From NCBI RefSeq assembly GCF_006716065.1, contig NZ_VFOL01000001.1:3844001-3908000 (forward strand): 64,000 nt of DNA. The letters are read 5' to 3'. Both the position numbers and the translations under genes were made by a program. The notes beneath the pieces are model-generated. The model saw only the letters and a program-made list of their open reading frames with translations. It was not told where the DNA came from and ran no database searches. Position 1 is the first letter of the stretch. Each line of letters opens with the position of its first letter. This document shows, one piece after another, positions 17,100 to 25,961 of the stretch. This stretch comes from Salinispora arenicola (GTDB lineage: Bacteria; Actinomycetota; Actinomycetes; Mycobacteriales; Micromonosporaceae).

Positions 17100-17723
17100 A
17101 TGAGCCCTACTCGCCAACTGCACCGTCTGCTCGAAGCCGGACTCGCCGATATCACCGGCAGTAGCGCGGCGGAACTCGCGGCCTGCGTCGCCATGCTGCC
17201 GGACGAACCTCGCAGCGTGCTGGCCGTACACCCGGCCCTGGCCACCGCGCGTCAGCTGGCACCGCTGCTGCGGTATCGCCACAAGCCGGGCTTTGTCGTG
17301 GACGACATGGTCGACCTCGAGCAGTTCGTGCCTATCGGTGGTCTCGCCCTACCGGACAGCCCGCTCTACCTTGTCTGCGAACCAGACCGCGGCGACGACA
17401 TGCGAAACTGGAGTCCCAACGAGGCGCTACCTGTCATCCATGAACGCGGACGAACGCCGCTCACCGTCAACGAGGGCATCAGCTGGCTCCTGCAGGAGCC
17501 GAAGGCGCTCGAGCCCAATCACTGCTTCATGACCATTGGCTCCCGCAGGCCCACCGGCTCCACCCTCGACGCCCGCACCCCCGCTATCTGGATCAGCGGC
17601 GGAACCGGACGCGACGGCACCGCCCGGCGTGGGGCGCCCAAGATTGGATGGTGCTGGGCCGGCAACCGGCATACCTGGCTCGGCATTTCCTCCGCCCGCC
17701 ACCGCGCCCCTTTCGATCGATAA
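17100..17723 (+). CDS. DUF5701 family protein
   Basis: 207-aa soluble protein of the actinobacterial DUF5701 family, whose function is unknown. Distinctive segments are GFVVDDMVDLEQFVPIGGLALPDSPLYLVCEPDRGDDMRNWSPNEALP, the NEGISWLLQEPKALEPNHCFMTIGSR stretch, and a C-terminal CWAGNRHTWLGISSARHR. The start ATG 17100 follows GAGGAG at 17091-17096. Divergence from a TetR repressor with shared operators suggests induction by the TetR ligand. Confidence 0.8.
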   Translation: MSPTRQLHRLLEAGLADITGSSAAELAACVAMLPDEPRSVLAVHPALATARQLAPLLRYRHKPGFVVDDMVDLEQFVPIGGLALPDSPLYLVCEPDRGDDMRNWSPNEALPVIHERGRTPLTVNEGISWLLQEPKALEPNHCFMTIGSRRPTGSTLDARTPAIWISGGTGRDGTARRGAPKIGWCWAGNRHTWLGISSARHRAPFDR

Positions 17724-17825
17724 GGAAGCATTGGCAGCGCGACCGGGTGCTGCCCGAGTGCGGTCGTCGACGGGTGCGACATCGGGTGAGCCCGCCATGC
17801 CTGTCGGTGGTCGGCAGACCGTGAA

Positions 17826-17861
17826 ACGTGGAAGGGCTCGGACGACCGGGCCCTTCCACGT
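17826..17861. terminator. Bidirectional hairpin terminator
   Basis: Perfect 12-bp stem ACGTGGAAGGGC/GCCCTTCCACGT (17826-17837 with 17850-17861) between the convergent DUF5701 and macrodomain genes. Confidence 0.7.
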
Positions 17862-17870
17862 GCTGTTGGG

Positions 17871-18383
17871 TCAGCAGCGGGCGGCGGTCACTGCGGTGTG
17901 TAAGTGCTGGCGGGAGTCTTCGTCGAACGCGACGAGTCGTACCTGTTGGACGTTCGTCGGAGTGGACCGGATCGTCGCGACGGCGATCCGTGCGGCCTGG
18001 TCGGCGGGGAAGCCGTATACGCCCGTCGCGATCGTTGGGAACGCGACGGTCAGGGCGTCGAGGTCATCGGCGATCCGCAGACTCCGGCGGTAGCAGGAGG
18101 CCAGGACACGTGCTTCACCGTGGCCGCCACCTCTCCAGACCGGCCCGACGGTGTGGATGATGTGTCGCACTGGTGGGTCGAGATCGAACGCCGGGGTCGG
18201 CATCGCGTCGCCCGGCGCGCAGGGGCCGATCGCGCCCCCTGCCTGGGCCAGGCGTGGTCCGGCAGCGCGGTGGACCGCGCCGTCGACACCACCGCCACCC
18301 AGCAGGGACTCATTCGCCGCGGTGACGATGGCGTCCATATTTTGTTGTGTGATGTCACCCAAGACAACCTCGATCGCAATCAC
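17871..18383 (-). CDS. Macrodomain protein (O-acetyl-ADP-ribose deacetylase type)
   Basis: 170 aa from GTG 18383. Macrodomain motifs are EVVLGDITQQNMDAIVTAANESLLGGGGVDGAVHRAAG (the ADP-ribose loop with conserved NAAN-like TAANESL and GGGGVDGAVH), HTVGPVW, and the phosphate loop FPTIATGVYGFPADQAA. Members such as YmdB remove ADP-ribose or hydrolyse O-acetyl-ADP-ribose. The frame is open further upstream to 18761, but the extra N-terminus is Arg/Pro-rich and not conserved, so the short start is preferred. Monocistronic, convergent with DUF5701. Confidence 0.9.
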   Translation of the reverse strand: MIAIEVVLGDITQQNMDAIVTAANESLLGGGGVDGAVHRAAGPRLAQAGGAIGPCAPGDAMPTPAFDLDPPVRHIIHTVGPVWRGGGHGEARVLASCYRRSLRIADDLDALTVAFPTIATGVYGFPADQAARIAVATIRSTPTNVQQVRLVAFDEDSRQHLHTAVTAARC

Positions 18384-18753
18384 AGCAGAATCCTGGCATA
18401 TTGGACGGAAGACGTAGAGAGCACCTGATGGCCAGGATCGCCGACGACGCCCATGTCGAGGGTTGAGCCGGCATCCCACCGCCTGCGTCACCTCGTCAAG
18501 CAGGGCGGACAGCTCTGGTGCCCGGTCCGGCGGAGGACGTCGGGCCCCGGGTCGAGCCGCCCGAAGCGGGGCCGTAGCCCGACAGCTGGGCGAACAACGG
18601 CGCCGGACGCTACCGCCGGAACCAGGGGCACGGGGAGCCACGCCGCGGTCGTGTGACGCGCCCGCGGGACGGACGGGTCCAACGGCCCTACGTGCGTGGG
18701 GATTACCGAAGCAAGCTGGATTCAACCCCTTTGTCACCGCCGGGAGGTCGGCC
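18384..18753. other. Intergenic stretch, nothing recognised
   Basis: Divergent gap between the macrodomain and hemerythrin genes. Open frames are Arg/Pro-rich shadows. No hairpin or operator was identified beyond the GGGAGG ribosome-binding site (18742-18747) of the next gene. Confidence 0.4.
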
Positions 18754-19197
18754 ATGTGCAACTACTGCGGCTGCCGGGAGTTCCCGCTCATCGGGCAACT
18801 GACCGCCGAACACGAGGCGATCGCCAACGCCGCCGGACGCCTGCGCACCGCGGTCACCTCCGGCGCAGGTGACCGTGTCGAACTCCTCGACGACCTGCTC
18901 GCGCTGCTGATGCCGCACACCGACACCGAGGAGCGTGGCCTGTTCGTGGAGCTGCGTGCCGAGGGCAGCCTCGCCGAAGCGGTGGACCAGCTGTGCGACG
19001 AACACGACGACATCCATGGCGTCCTCGGTGCCGTCGATCGCGCCGCACCGGACTGGCCGGCAGTACTGGCCGCCCTGGACCGGCTGCACCGGCACATCGA
19101 CAACGAGGAGCACGGACTGTTCCCGGCCGCGGTCATCGCACTGCCCATCGCAGCCTGGGACCGTCTCACCCCGCAACGTTCCGACACGGCGGCCTAG
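18754..19197 (+). CDS. Hemerythrin HHE-domain protein
   Basis: 147 aa starting MCNYCGCREFPLIGQLTAEH at ATG 18754, with GGGAGG at 18742-18747. The four-helix hemerythrin fold is shown by iron-ligand histidines and carboxylates in LTAEHEAI, LMPHTDTEERGLF, CDEHDDIHG and LHRHIDNEEHGLFPAAV. An unusual N-terminal CNYCGC could bind a metal or form a disulfide. HHE proteins bind O2 or NO or sense redox state. The gene lies about 100 bases upstream of a radical SAM gene on the same strand, suggesting one operon. Confidence 0.9.
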   Translation: MCNYCGCREFPLIGQLTAEHEAIANAAGRLRTAVTSGAGDRVELLDDLLALLMPHTDTEERGLFVELRAEGSLAEAVDQLCDEHDDIHGVLGAVDRAAPDWPAVLAALDRLHRHIDNEEHGLFPAAVIALPIAAWDRLTPQRSDTAA

Positions 19198-19301
19198 CGC
19201 CAGCCTCGAGGAGGGCTACAGGTGAGGCGAGTCTTCCGGCCCACGACCTTGGTGTCGACGGTCCCTGGTTCGGGCATTTGCCGTCGGTCAGCGTCGTAGT
19301 C

Positions 19302-20531
19302 GTGACGCAGAGCCCGACGACACGTCAGCAGGAGGCAACGCGCAGGACACCGGGCAGGCCGGTGCGGGCGCCGAAGCAGAACGTTCGGGAACGTCCCTTC
19401 ATCGTGATCTGGGAGGCCACCCAGGCGTGCCCGCTCGCCTGCCTGCACTGTCGGGCCTCCGCCCGCCCTGACCGGGACCGGGCCGAGCTGGATACCGACG
19501 AGGCCATCGACCTGATGGCGCAGATCGCCGCCCTCGGACGGCCCACGCCACTGTTCGTGATCACCGGAGGGGATCCGTTCCAACGCCCTGACCTGGAACT
19601 TCTGGTCCGGCGGGGCACCGAGCTCGGTTTGCCCGTGTCGGTCTCGCCGTCGGGCACACCCACCCTCACCCGCCCGGCACTGGCCGTGTTGCACGCCGCC
19701 GGGGCGCGGGCCGTCTCCCTGAGCCTCGACGCCGCGACCGCCGACGGACACGACGCCTTTCGAGGTGTACCCGGGGTGTGGGACCTGACCATGAATGCCT
19801 GGAGCGAGGCGGCCGACCTGGGCCTCAAGGTCCAGATCAACAGCACCGTGACCAAACACAACGTCCACGACCTGCCGAAGATCGCCGCTCAGGTCCGAGA
19901 CCGCGGAGCCCTGCTCTGGAGCGTGTTCCTCCTCGTCCCGACCGGGCGGGGCCAAGCGCTGCGGAGCCTGGACGCCGCCCAGACCGAGGACGTCCTCAAC
20001 GTGCTGTACGACCTCGGTCAGACCATCGCGGTCAAGACCACCGAGGCACACCACTTCCGCCGGGTTTGCCTACAACGCGAGGCCCTGGCCCGGCGGGGCG
20101 ACGACCATGTTCGTGTCCTCGGTCTCGGGAGCCTGTACCGGAGACTGCGCGACGACCTCGACTCGCGCGGACTGACCGGTCACCCTGGCCGGGTCCGGCG
20201 CGCGCCCCTGCAGGTCAGCGCCGGGAACGGGTTCGCCTTCGTGTCCCACCGCGGTGACGTACACCCCAGCGGCTTCCTACCGATACCGGCCGGCAACGTG
20301 CGACAGCGATCGTTCGTGGACATCTACCGCGATTCGGAACTGTTCACCGCGCTGCGCGACCCGGCACGGCTCGGCGGACGCTGCGGCGCCTGCGAGTTCC
20401 GCGCCGTCTGCGGCGGATCACGGGCCCGGGCCTACGCCGTGACCGGCGACATCTGGGCCGAGGAACCAGCCTGCGCCTATCAGCCCGGCTCCTTCCCCTA
20501 TCAGCAGGAGCTGTCACTCCCCGGAGCATGA
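19302..20531 (+). CDS. Radical SAM/SPASM protein (NirJ/AhbD-like)
   Basis: 409 aa from GTG 19302 (TTG 19278 is an alternative). The radical SAM cluster motif CPLACLHC (C43, C47, C50) is followed by the SAM-binding VITGGDPFQRPDL. A C-terminal SPASM-type cluster reads CGACEFRAVCGGSRARAYAVTGD, then C further on. The layout resembles heme-biosynthesis enzymes NirJ/AhbD and the peptide-modifying SPASM proteins. No precursor peptide is seen nearby, and coupling to a hemerythrin gene favours a redox or heme-related role, though the substrate is unknown. Confidence 0.85.
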   Translation: MTQSPTTRQQEATRRTPGRPVRAPKQNVRERPFIVIWEATQACPLACLHCRASARPDRDRAELDTDEAIDLMAQIAALGRPTPLFVITGGDPFQRPDLELLVRRGTELGLPVSVSPSGTPTLTRPALAVLHAAGARAVSLSLDAATADGHDAFRGVPGVWDLTMNAWSEAADLGLKVQINSTVTKHNVHDLPKIAAQVRDRGALLWSVFLLVPTGRGQALRSLDAAQTEDVLNVLYDLGQTIAVKTTEAHHFRRVCLQREALARRGDDHVRVLGLGSLYRRLRDDLDSRGLTGHPGRVRRAPLQVSAGNGFAFVSHRGDVHPSGFLPIPAGNVRQRSFVDIYRDSELFTALRDPARLGGRCGACEFRAVCGGSRARAYAVTGDIWAEEPACAYQPGSFPYQQELSLPGA

Positions 20532-20848
20532 CCAGCCAGGGCCGTCGGTCAATGCCGCTCACACCCGGCGGTTAGCGTGCTGCTCGCCAGTTCAGGCCGC
20601 GGCCACGTCGCGCCGCAGGTGCGTCCGGCGACCTCGGGTCCGTGGTCGTGACCAGTGTGCACAGCCGGTCTGCCCATCCGTGGTGCGCGCACTGGCTCGG
20701 TCAGCCATCCGCCAGCATGATTCGGTGCCGGCACCCATGCGGTTCCACGAGGGTAGTGTCGCCATGCGCGGCCGGTCCGGTTGGTCCGTTGCGGACGTCG
20801 GGGTGCGTGGTTCAGGCGATTTGAAACTCTGTCACGACGTGGGGTGAG
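20532..20848. other. Intergenic stretch, nothing recognised
   Basis: No conserved frame, hairpin or motif. The promoter of the SDR gene should be at its right end. Confidence 0.4.
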
Positions 20849-21712
20849 ATGTTGATTAACGACGCGAATCGCTGTGTGTTGATTACCGGTACGTCTTCCG
20901 GCATCGGGCTGGCCACGGCCATCGCATGCGCCCGAGCGGGATGGACGACGGTGGCCACGATGCGGGACACCACCAAGGCCTCGGCGCTACTGGCCGCTGC
21001 CGAGGCTGCCGGGGTGTCGCTGGATGTGCGCGAGCTGGAGGTCACCAGTGACGCGTCGGTTCGGGAGTGCGTCGGGGCGGTGGTGGCCGAGCACGGCCGG
21101 CTCGACGCGGTGGTCAACAACGCCGGCGCCGCGTACATCGGCACGCTCGAGAATGACGACCTCGCCGATGTTCGGGCCTGCGTCGAGGTGAACTTCTTCG
21201 GTGTGATCCAGGTGTCCCATGCCGCCATGCCGCACCTACGGGCCAGCGGTGGCCGCCTGATCACGATCAGCAGTGTCGGCGGCAGCGTCGGTCAGCCCTT
21301 CAACGAGGCGTACTGCGCGGCCAAGTTCGCCGTCGAGGGTTTCATGCAGTCGTTGGCGCCGGTCGCCCACACGGTCGGCGTGCGGGTCGGCATCATCGAG
21401 CCCGGCGCGGTGACCAGCGAGTTCGTGGCCAACGCCAAGGTCGATGTCGCGGCCATGGTGGCTGAGGCGGGGCCATACGCGCCGGCGTTGACCGCGTACG
21501 TGCAGCGCACCCGCGCCAGGTACGAGGCGGACGCAGGCCACTCCCAGACGTCCGACGACGTGGCGACAGTGGTCATGGACATGTTGACCTCGCCTGACAT
21601 GCCCTTCCGGGTGCAGACCTCGACGTGGGCCCGTGACTTCGTGGGTCTGTCGCTGTCGGACCTCGACGGCTCGAGCGTTCAAGGGGAGACTCGCGGCTGG
21701 GTCAGCCAGTAG
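20849..21712 (+). CDS. SDR-family oxidoreductase
   Basis: 287 aa classical short-chain dehydrogenase. The cofactor motif is TGTSSGIG (TGxxxGIG), the second strand ends in D-like RELEV, NNAG is present as VVNNAGAAYIG, and the active site is S in TISSVGG with Y-x3-K as YCAAKFAVEGF. Preference for NADP or NAD cannot be told reliably. A start at ATG 20849 is supported by GGGGTGAG upstream (20841-20848). It stands alone and is convergent with the ribosomal protein operon. Confidence 0.9.
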   Translation: MLINDANRCVLITGTSSGIGLATAIACARAGWTTVATMRDTTKASALLAAAEAAGVSLDVRELEVTSDASVRECVGAVVAEHGRLDAVVNNAGAAYIGTLENDDLADVRACVEVNFFGVIQVSHAAMPHLRASGGRLITISSVGGSVGQPFNEAYCAAKFAVEGFMQSLAPVAHTVGVRVGIIEPGAVTSEFVANAKVDVAAMVAEAGPYAPALTAYVQRTRARYEADAGHSQTSDDVATVVMDMLTSPDMPFRVQTSTWARDFVGLSLSDLDGSSVQGETRGWVSQ

Positions 21713-21851
21713 TCTCTGTCTCGCACCAGCCCGTTGAGCATCAGTATGGGTCCGACCTGGACTCGTTCCTGCGAGACGGGCGTTGTCCTGGTAAACGCGC
21801 AGGCGTGTCAGGGCGTCCATGACGTATTGAGCTGGATGTGGTCGCCACGAC

Positions 21852-21890
21852 TGTGGCCCGGGCGGTACACGTCGTTCGGACCGGGCCACA
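21852..21890. terminator. Hairpin between SDR gene and rpsN operon
   Basis: Perfect 10-bp stem TGTGGCCCGG/CCGGGCCACA (21852-21861 with 21881-21890), loop 19. It lies downstream of both convergent transcripts and could serve both. Confidence 0.6.
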
Positions 21891-21939
21891 ACGGCATGGG
21901 CGGGTGGCCCAGGTCCGAACGGGTACGGGCGACCCGGAA

Positions 21940-22245
21940 TCACCAGGACGCTTTGCGAACGCCCGGCAACTCGCCGCGCAGCGCCATCTCCCGGAACCGT
22001 ACGCGGGACAGACCGAAGCGGCTCAGCACGCCGCGTGGCCGGCCATCGATGACGTCCCGGTTGCGCAACCGCACCCGGCTCGAATCGCGCGGCAGCCGGC
22101 TCAGCCGCCGTACGGCGTCGTCGCGCGCGGACAGGTCGGTATCCGGGTGGGTGACCAGCCGCTTGAGCTCTGCCCGGCGGTCGGCATACCGGGCAACGAG
22201 GCCCTCCCGTCGGGCCTGCCGACTACTCAGGCTCTTGCGGGCCAT
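21940..22245 (-). CDS. rpsN: 30S ribosomal protein S14, zinc-independent form
   Basis: 101 aa, [24 protein letters not shown] through [29 protein letters not shown]. The long form lacks the CxxC...CxxC zinc ribbon of the short form, so it is the C-minus paralogue made under zinc starvation. ATG overlaps the rpmG stop by one base (TGATG). It is the last gene of the rpmB-rpmG-rpsN operon controlled by the Zur-type box at 22671-22690. Confidence 0.95.
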   Translation of the reverse strand: MARKSLSSRQARREGLVARYADRRAELKRLVTHPDTDLSARDDAVRRLSRLPRDSSRVRLRNRDVIDGRPRGVLSRFGLSRVRFREMALRGELPGVRKASW

Positions 22246-22412
22246 CAGCGTGCCTCGCGGAATTCGACGTGCCGCCGCGCGATCGGGTCGTACTTGCGCA
22301 GCACCAGGCGGTCCGGGTCGTTGCGGCGGTTCTTCCGGGTGACGTACGTGTAGCCAGTCCCGGCGGTGCTGCGCAGCCGGACGATCGGACGAACGTCGGT
22401 CTGCCTGGCCAT
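22245..22412 (-). CDS. rpmG: 50S ribosomal protein L33, zinc-independent form
   Basis: 55 aa, [31 protein letters not shown]... . No cysteine pairs, so it is the zinc-free L33 type. It overlaps rpmB and rpsN by one base on each side, which indicates tight coupling. It replaces the zinc-containing paralogue in ribosomes when zinc is scarce. Confidence 0.95.
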
Positions 22413-22648
22413 CAGAGCCGCACCCCACGGCCGCGCAGCTCCGCGACGACCGCCTCGATGCCCTTGCGGTCCACGGTCTTGAGCGCCTTGGCGGTCAGGG
22501 TCAACCGCACGAACCGCCGCTCGGACGGTAGCCAGTAGCGGTGGTTCTGCAGGTTCGGGTTCCACCGGCGACGGGTGCGCCGGTGTGAGTGGGACACGGC
22601 GTTACCGAAGCTCGGCTTCACACCGGTGACATCGCAACGTCGGGACAT
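22412..22648 (-). CDS. rpmB: 50S ribosomal protein L28, zinc-independent form
   Basis: 78 aa, [34 protein letters not shown]... ; a single cysteine instead of two CxxC pairs marks the zinc-free paralogue. AGGAGCG precedes the ATG on the minus strand. First gene of the operon; the start codon is 23 bases from the Zur-type box. Confidence 0.95.
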
Positions 22649-22670
22649 TCGCTCCTCCAGGTTCTCGATC

Positions 22671-22690
22671 ATAACGACAACGAATTTCAT
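22671..22690. promoter_or_regulatory. Zur-type operator, rpmB side
   Basis: ATAACGACAACGAATTTCAT. It shares 14 of 20 positions with the box in front of the CobW-like gene (GACAA-N4-TTTCAT core) and resembles the actinobacterial Zur consensus TGAAAATGATTTTCA. Confidence 0.7.
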
Positions 22691-22935
22691 TTTACAAAAG
22701 CTCCATGGAGTATCCGCCCCGGGGCCACCGCCTCGACCGATCGACGGGGCCGGGTTCGTGGTGCGGCGCCGAGCGTCGCGGGTGGGCGGCGGGGCGCCAA
22801 CCTTCGCCCACATGTGCTGCGCCTGCTCCTCGGGTGCCGGTGCGGGCCCCGCGGTCGATCGAGGGTGGCTGGGCGCGCTCTCGGCCCGTCGCGATTCGCC
22901 AGCACCCCCGTCCACCTGTCCTGCTGGCTATGCCT

Positions 22936-22955
22936 ATACTGACAATCGTTTTCAT
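22936..22955. promoter_or_regulatory. Zur-type operator, cobW side
   Basis: ATACTGACAATCGTTTTCAT. The inner TGACAATCGTTTTCA is a near-palindrome fitting TGAnAATnnTTnTCA. It lies 21 bases before the CobW-like start codon. Between the two boxes (22691-22935) no gene is seen. Confidence 0.75.
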
Positions 22956-22975
22956 TAAGAGTTGAGAGGATTGGG

Positions 22976-24259
22976 ATGACGACGCCGTCTCCACTCGCAC
23001 CCGCCGACCCTGGTGCTCCAGCGGCCGACACCCGCCCGTCGTTGACCGTGCTCAGCGGTTTCTGGCGGTCCGCGACGTACGCCGTCGCCCGCGCGCTGCT
23101 GGTGGCGGATCCAGCCCTGCTGCTTGTCCAGCACGATCTCGCCGACCTCACCGCTGGCACCGTGCACCGGGTCGTGCGTGACAGCACGGGCGTACTCGAG
23201 GACGAGCGGATCACGCTCGCGCACGGATGCGTCTCCTGCACGCTGCGAGAGGATGTGTTGCCGACCCTCGCCCGGCTGGCCCGCGCGCAGCCCGACCGTG
23301 ATCTACTGCTGATGCTGCCCGAGGTGGTCGAGCCCGAGGCGGTCGCCGCCGTCTGCGCGCACTGTCTCGTTGACGGCGCCCCGATCACCGATCTGCTCCA
23401 GATCGACTCCTACGTCACCGTCGTTGACGCCGAACACCTGCTCGACGGCCTGATCAGCACCGACGACCTGAAGCACCTCGGCATCGCGGCCGCCGACAAC
23501 GACGACCGGGCGCTGGCCGACGTCATCGTTCGGCAGATCGAGTATGCCGACACCATCGTCCTGTGGGGCCAGTCCCGTGAGGGCATGTACGACACGAGCC
23601 GCCTGTCGGTGCTACTCGAACGGATGGCGCCGTGGGCGACGCAGGTCCGCGTCAACGGTGACCTTGTCGACACCGCGGCGCTGACCCGCCAGCTGCGCGG
23701 CACCCTTCGGCACCGACCCGAAACCCCCGGTATCCTGACCCGTGGGCTCGAGGGATACACCCTCGGCGTCCATGAGCCGCACCCGGACTGCGGCATTGTC
23801 TCAGTGGTCTTTCGGGCCCGGCGTCCGTTCCACCCTCAACGTCTCCATGACGTCCTTGAGGACATCAACGACGAAGTCGTGCGGTCCCGGGGGCACCTGT
23901 GGCTCGCCAGCCAACCCGACACGGTGATCGCCTGGGACTTCGCCGGCGGCGGGCTGAGTCTCGGCTCCCTCGGTCGCTGGCTGACTGCCCTTCCCGATCC
24001 GTACTGGGACGACGTGTCCGACCACCGCCGGCTTGCCGCCGCACTCGACTGGGATCCCTACTACGGCGACCGCCACCAGCACCTGGTCTTCATCGGCCTG
24101 GACCTCGACCCCGCTGCACTGGGCCGCACCCTTACCCGCTGCCTGCTCACCGACGGCGAACTCGCCGACGGCAGCGACACCTGGCGCTCCTACAACGACC
24201 CGTTCACCGGGTGCTTTCCCCTTGCCGAATTCGACCCCGCCGAAGGAGAGCCCGCATGA
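22976..24259 (+). CDS. CobW-like (COG0523) protein with degenerate P-loop
   Basis: 427 aa. The order of elements is that of CobW/ZNG1-type zinc-chaperone GTPases: first strand TVLSGF, then [10 protein letters not shown] at the position of the CxCC metal motif (85-88), [14 protein letters not shown], and a C-terminal CobW_C region ([34 protein letters not shown]). The Walker A lysine loop is missing: [11 protein letters not shown] (27-37) replaces GFLGAGKTT, and CVSC replaces CxCC. The protein may be a non-GTPase metal-handling paralogue. GAGAGGA (22965-22971) precedes ATG 22976. Zur-regulated by position and overlapped by rpmE. Confidence 0.8.
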   Translation: MTTPSPLAPADPGAPAADTRPSLTVLSGFWRSATYAVARALLVADPALLLVQHDLADLTAGTVHRVVRDSTGVLEDERITLAHGCVSCTLREDVLPTLARLARAQPDRDLLLMLPEVVEPEAVAAVCAHCLVDGAPITDLLQIDSYVTVVDAEHLLDGLISTDDLKHLGIAAADNDDRALADVIVRQIEYADTIVLWGQSREGMYDTSRLSVLLERMAPWATQVRVNGDLVDTAALTRQLRGTLRHRPETPGILTRGLEGYTLGVHEPHPDCGIVSVVFRARRPFHPQRLHDVLEDINDEVVRSRGHLWLASQPDTVIAWDFAGGGLSLGSLGRWLTALPDPYWDDVSDHRRLAAALDWDPYYGDRHQHLVFIGLDLDPAALGRTLTRCLLTDGELADGSDTWRSYNDPFTGCFPLAEFDPAEGEPA

Positions 24260-24519
24260 GACGCGGCATTCACCCCGAGTACCGACCCGTTGTCTACCGC
24301 GACCGCGCCGCCGACTTCGCCTTTCTCACCCGCTCCACGGCGACCAGTGAACAGACCATCGAGTGGACCGACGGCAACACCTACCCCGTCGTGGACGTTC
24401 AGATCTCCTCGGCCAGCCACCCTTTCTGGACCGGTAGGCAGCGCCTGGTCGACGCGGCGGGTCGGGTCGAGAAGTTCCGCGCCAAGTACGCCCGACGCGG
24501 TCCCCAGCGGCATCGGTGA
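24256..24519 (+). CDS. rpmE2: 50S ribosomal protein L31 type B, zinc-independent
   Basis: 87 aa, [28 protein letters not shown]... with [28 protein letters not shown], the type B L31 signature without zinc-binding cysteines. Strong site AAGGAGAG at 24242-24249. ATGA overlap with the CobW-like gene shows one transcript. Completes the set of zinc-free ribosomal proteins in this block. Confidence 0.95.
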   Translation: MRRGIHPEYRPVVYRDRAADFAFLTRSTATSEQTIEWTDGNTYPVVDVQISSASHPFWTGRQRLVDAAGRVEKFRAKYARRGPQRHR

Positions 24520-24693
24520 CCGGGGGAGGAAGGACCGGGCCGACGATCATGTGACGCTGAAGTGTCGCGTCGAGCGGCCCGAACAGTTAGCGTCTACCCA
24601 TCGCCTTCACCCGGTCCGACCGGAACGGCGGGGGTGCCACCGGGTTCCGCTTGTCGGCTCCTTTGGGCGAACCATCAGCGAGAGGAGTTTCGC

Positions 24694-25134
24694 GTGACGA
24701 ACGCGCAGCGGTCTGAGCTGGCCGCCTTGCTCGACCTTGCGCCGCATCCCGAGGGGGGCTGGTACCGAGAGACTTGGCGTTCGGTGCACACGCTGCACCC
24801 CGCCGGGTACGACGGAAGCCGTCACGCGGCTACAGCCATCTATTTCTTGCTACACCCCGGCGAGCGGTCGCGCTGGCATGTGGTGCGCTCCGACGAACTG
24901 TGGTTGTGGCACTCGGGCGGCCCGCTGACTCTGTGGCTCGGTGGCTCGGGCACTGAGCCGGCGGAAGATCCCACGGACGTTGCCGTCGGTGCGGATGTGT
25001 CCGCCGGTCAGCGCCCACAGGTCCTGATTCCGGGCGGGACGTGGCAGGCCGCGACCCCGGCGGGCGACCAACCGGCCCTCGTCAGCTGCGTGGTGGCACC
25101 CGGGTTCGACTTCGCTGACTTCCGATTGGAGTAG
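24694..25134 (+). CDS. Cupin-fold DUF985 protein
   Basis: 146 aa from GTG 24694, with AGAGGAG at 24681-24687. DUF985/cupin_5 features are LLDLAPHPEGGWYRETWRS, the AIYFLLHPGERSRWHVVRSDELWLWHSGGPL cupin core with its His residues, and PGGTWQAATPAGDQPALVSCVVAPGFDFADFRL. Members are small metal-binding beta-barrels of unsettled function. It stands alone. Confidence 0.88.
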   Translation: MTNAQRSELAALLDLAPHPEGGWYRETWRSVHTLHPAGYDGSRHAATAIYFLLHPGERSRWHVVRSDELWLWHSGGPLTLWLGGSGTEPAEDPTDVAVGADVSAGQRPQVLIPGGTWQAATPAGDQPALVSCVVAPGFDFADFRLE

Positions 25135-25317
25135 TCGGATACCGTCTTCGGTACGTCGGCCAGGAACCGGACTGTGGTGCCGCTTGGCCGCATTTTCGGT
25201 GAGGCGGGCGGTGTTGGTTGTTGACTCGGCCGTTCAGGTGGCGACGGCTGCGGAGGGATCCAATCTCTTGAGTTGAATGCGGCTCTGTTGTCGGTGGTCC
25301 GTGGCAGGGTGGCGGGC

Positions 25318-25905
25318 ATGGTTGATCTGGGCGACCCGAAGGCCGTGCTGCACCACTACCTGCAGGCGACTCGTGATGACCTGCTCTGGAAACTCGACGG
25401 GCTGGGCGAACGCGAGGTGAGATGGCCGCGCACGTCGACCGGCAACAACCTGCTGGGGATTCTCAAACACTGCCTCAACGTCGAAGCTGGCTATTTCGGC
25501 CCTACCTTCGGGCGCACGTTTCCGACGCCCGAGCAGTTGGTTTCCGTGCAGGAGTATGAGAAGGACTCGCAGGCGGACTGGTACGCACGGGTGGACGAGT
25601 CGAAGGACGGACTGATCGACCTCTACCGTCGGGTGGCCGCCTTCGCGGACCAGACAATCGAGCAACTTCCGCTCGATGCCCCCGGGAGGGTGTCGTGGTG
25701 GCGACCGGACAAGCAGGACGTGACCCTGCAGCGGATCATCGTTCACGTGACCTGCGACCTGACCCGTCACGTCGGCCAGGCTGACATCCTGCGTGAGCAG
25801 CACGACGGAGCGATAGGTTTGCATCTGGGCAACACCAACGTTCCCGACTACGACTGGTCGGCGTATGTCGCCAGACTGACCGACCTCGCCCAGCGGTTCG
25901 CATAG
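25318..25905 (+). CDS. DinB-family (DUF664) protein
   Basis: 195 aa from ATG 25318 (an in-frame ATG at 25276 would add 14 residues). DinB four-helix bundle: VLHHYLQATRDDLLWKLDGLGEREVRW, NNLLGILKHCLNVEAGYFG (first ligand His), and IIVHVTCDLTRHVGQADILREQHDG with further ligand His residues. DinB-like proteins include thiol-dependent S-transferases using mycothiol or bacillithiol. No close partner gene is present. Confidence 0.85.
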   Translation: MVDLGDPKAVLHHYLQATRDDLLWKLDGLGEREVRWPRTSTGNNLLGILKHCLNVEAGYFGPTFGRTFPTPEQLVSVQEYEKDSQADWYARVDESKDGLIDLYRRVAAFADQTIEQLPLDAPGRVSWWRPDKQDVTLQRIIVHVTCDLTRHVGQADILREQHDGAIGLHLGNTNVPDYDWSAYVARLTDLAQRFA

Positions 25906-25961
25906 CTGAGGGCCGCGAACGACCATGTGAGTGGCCGGAGCGGCGTGTCGTCGTACCCTCG

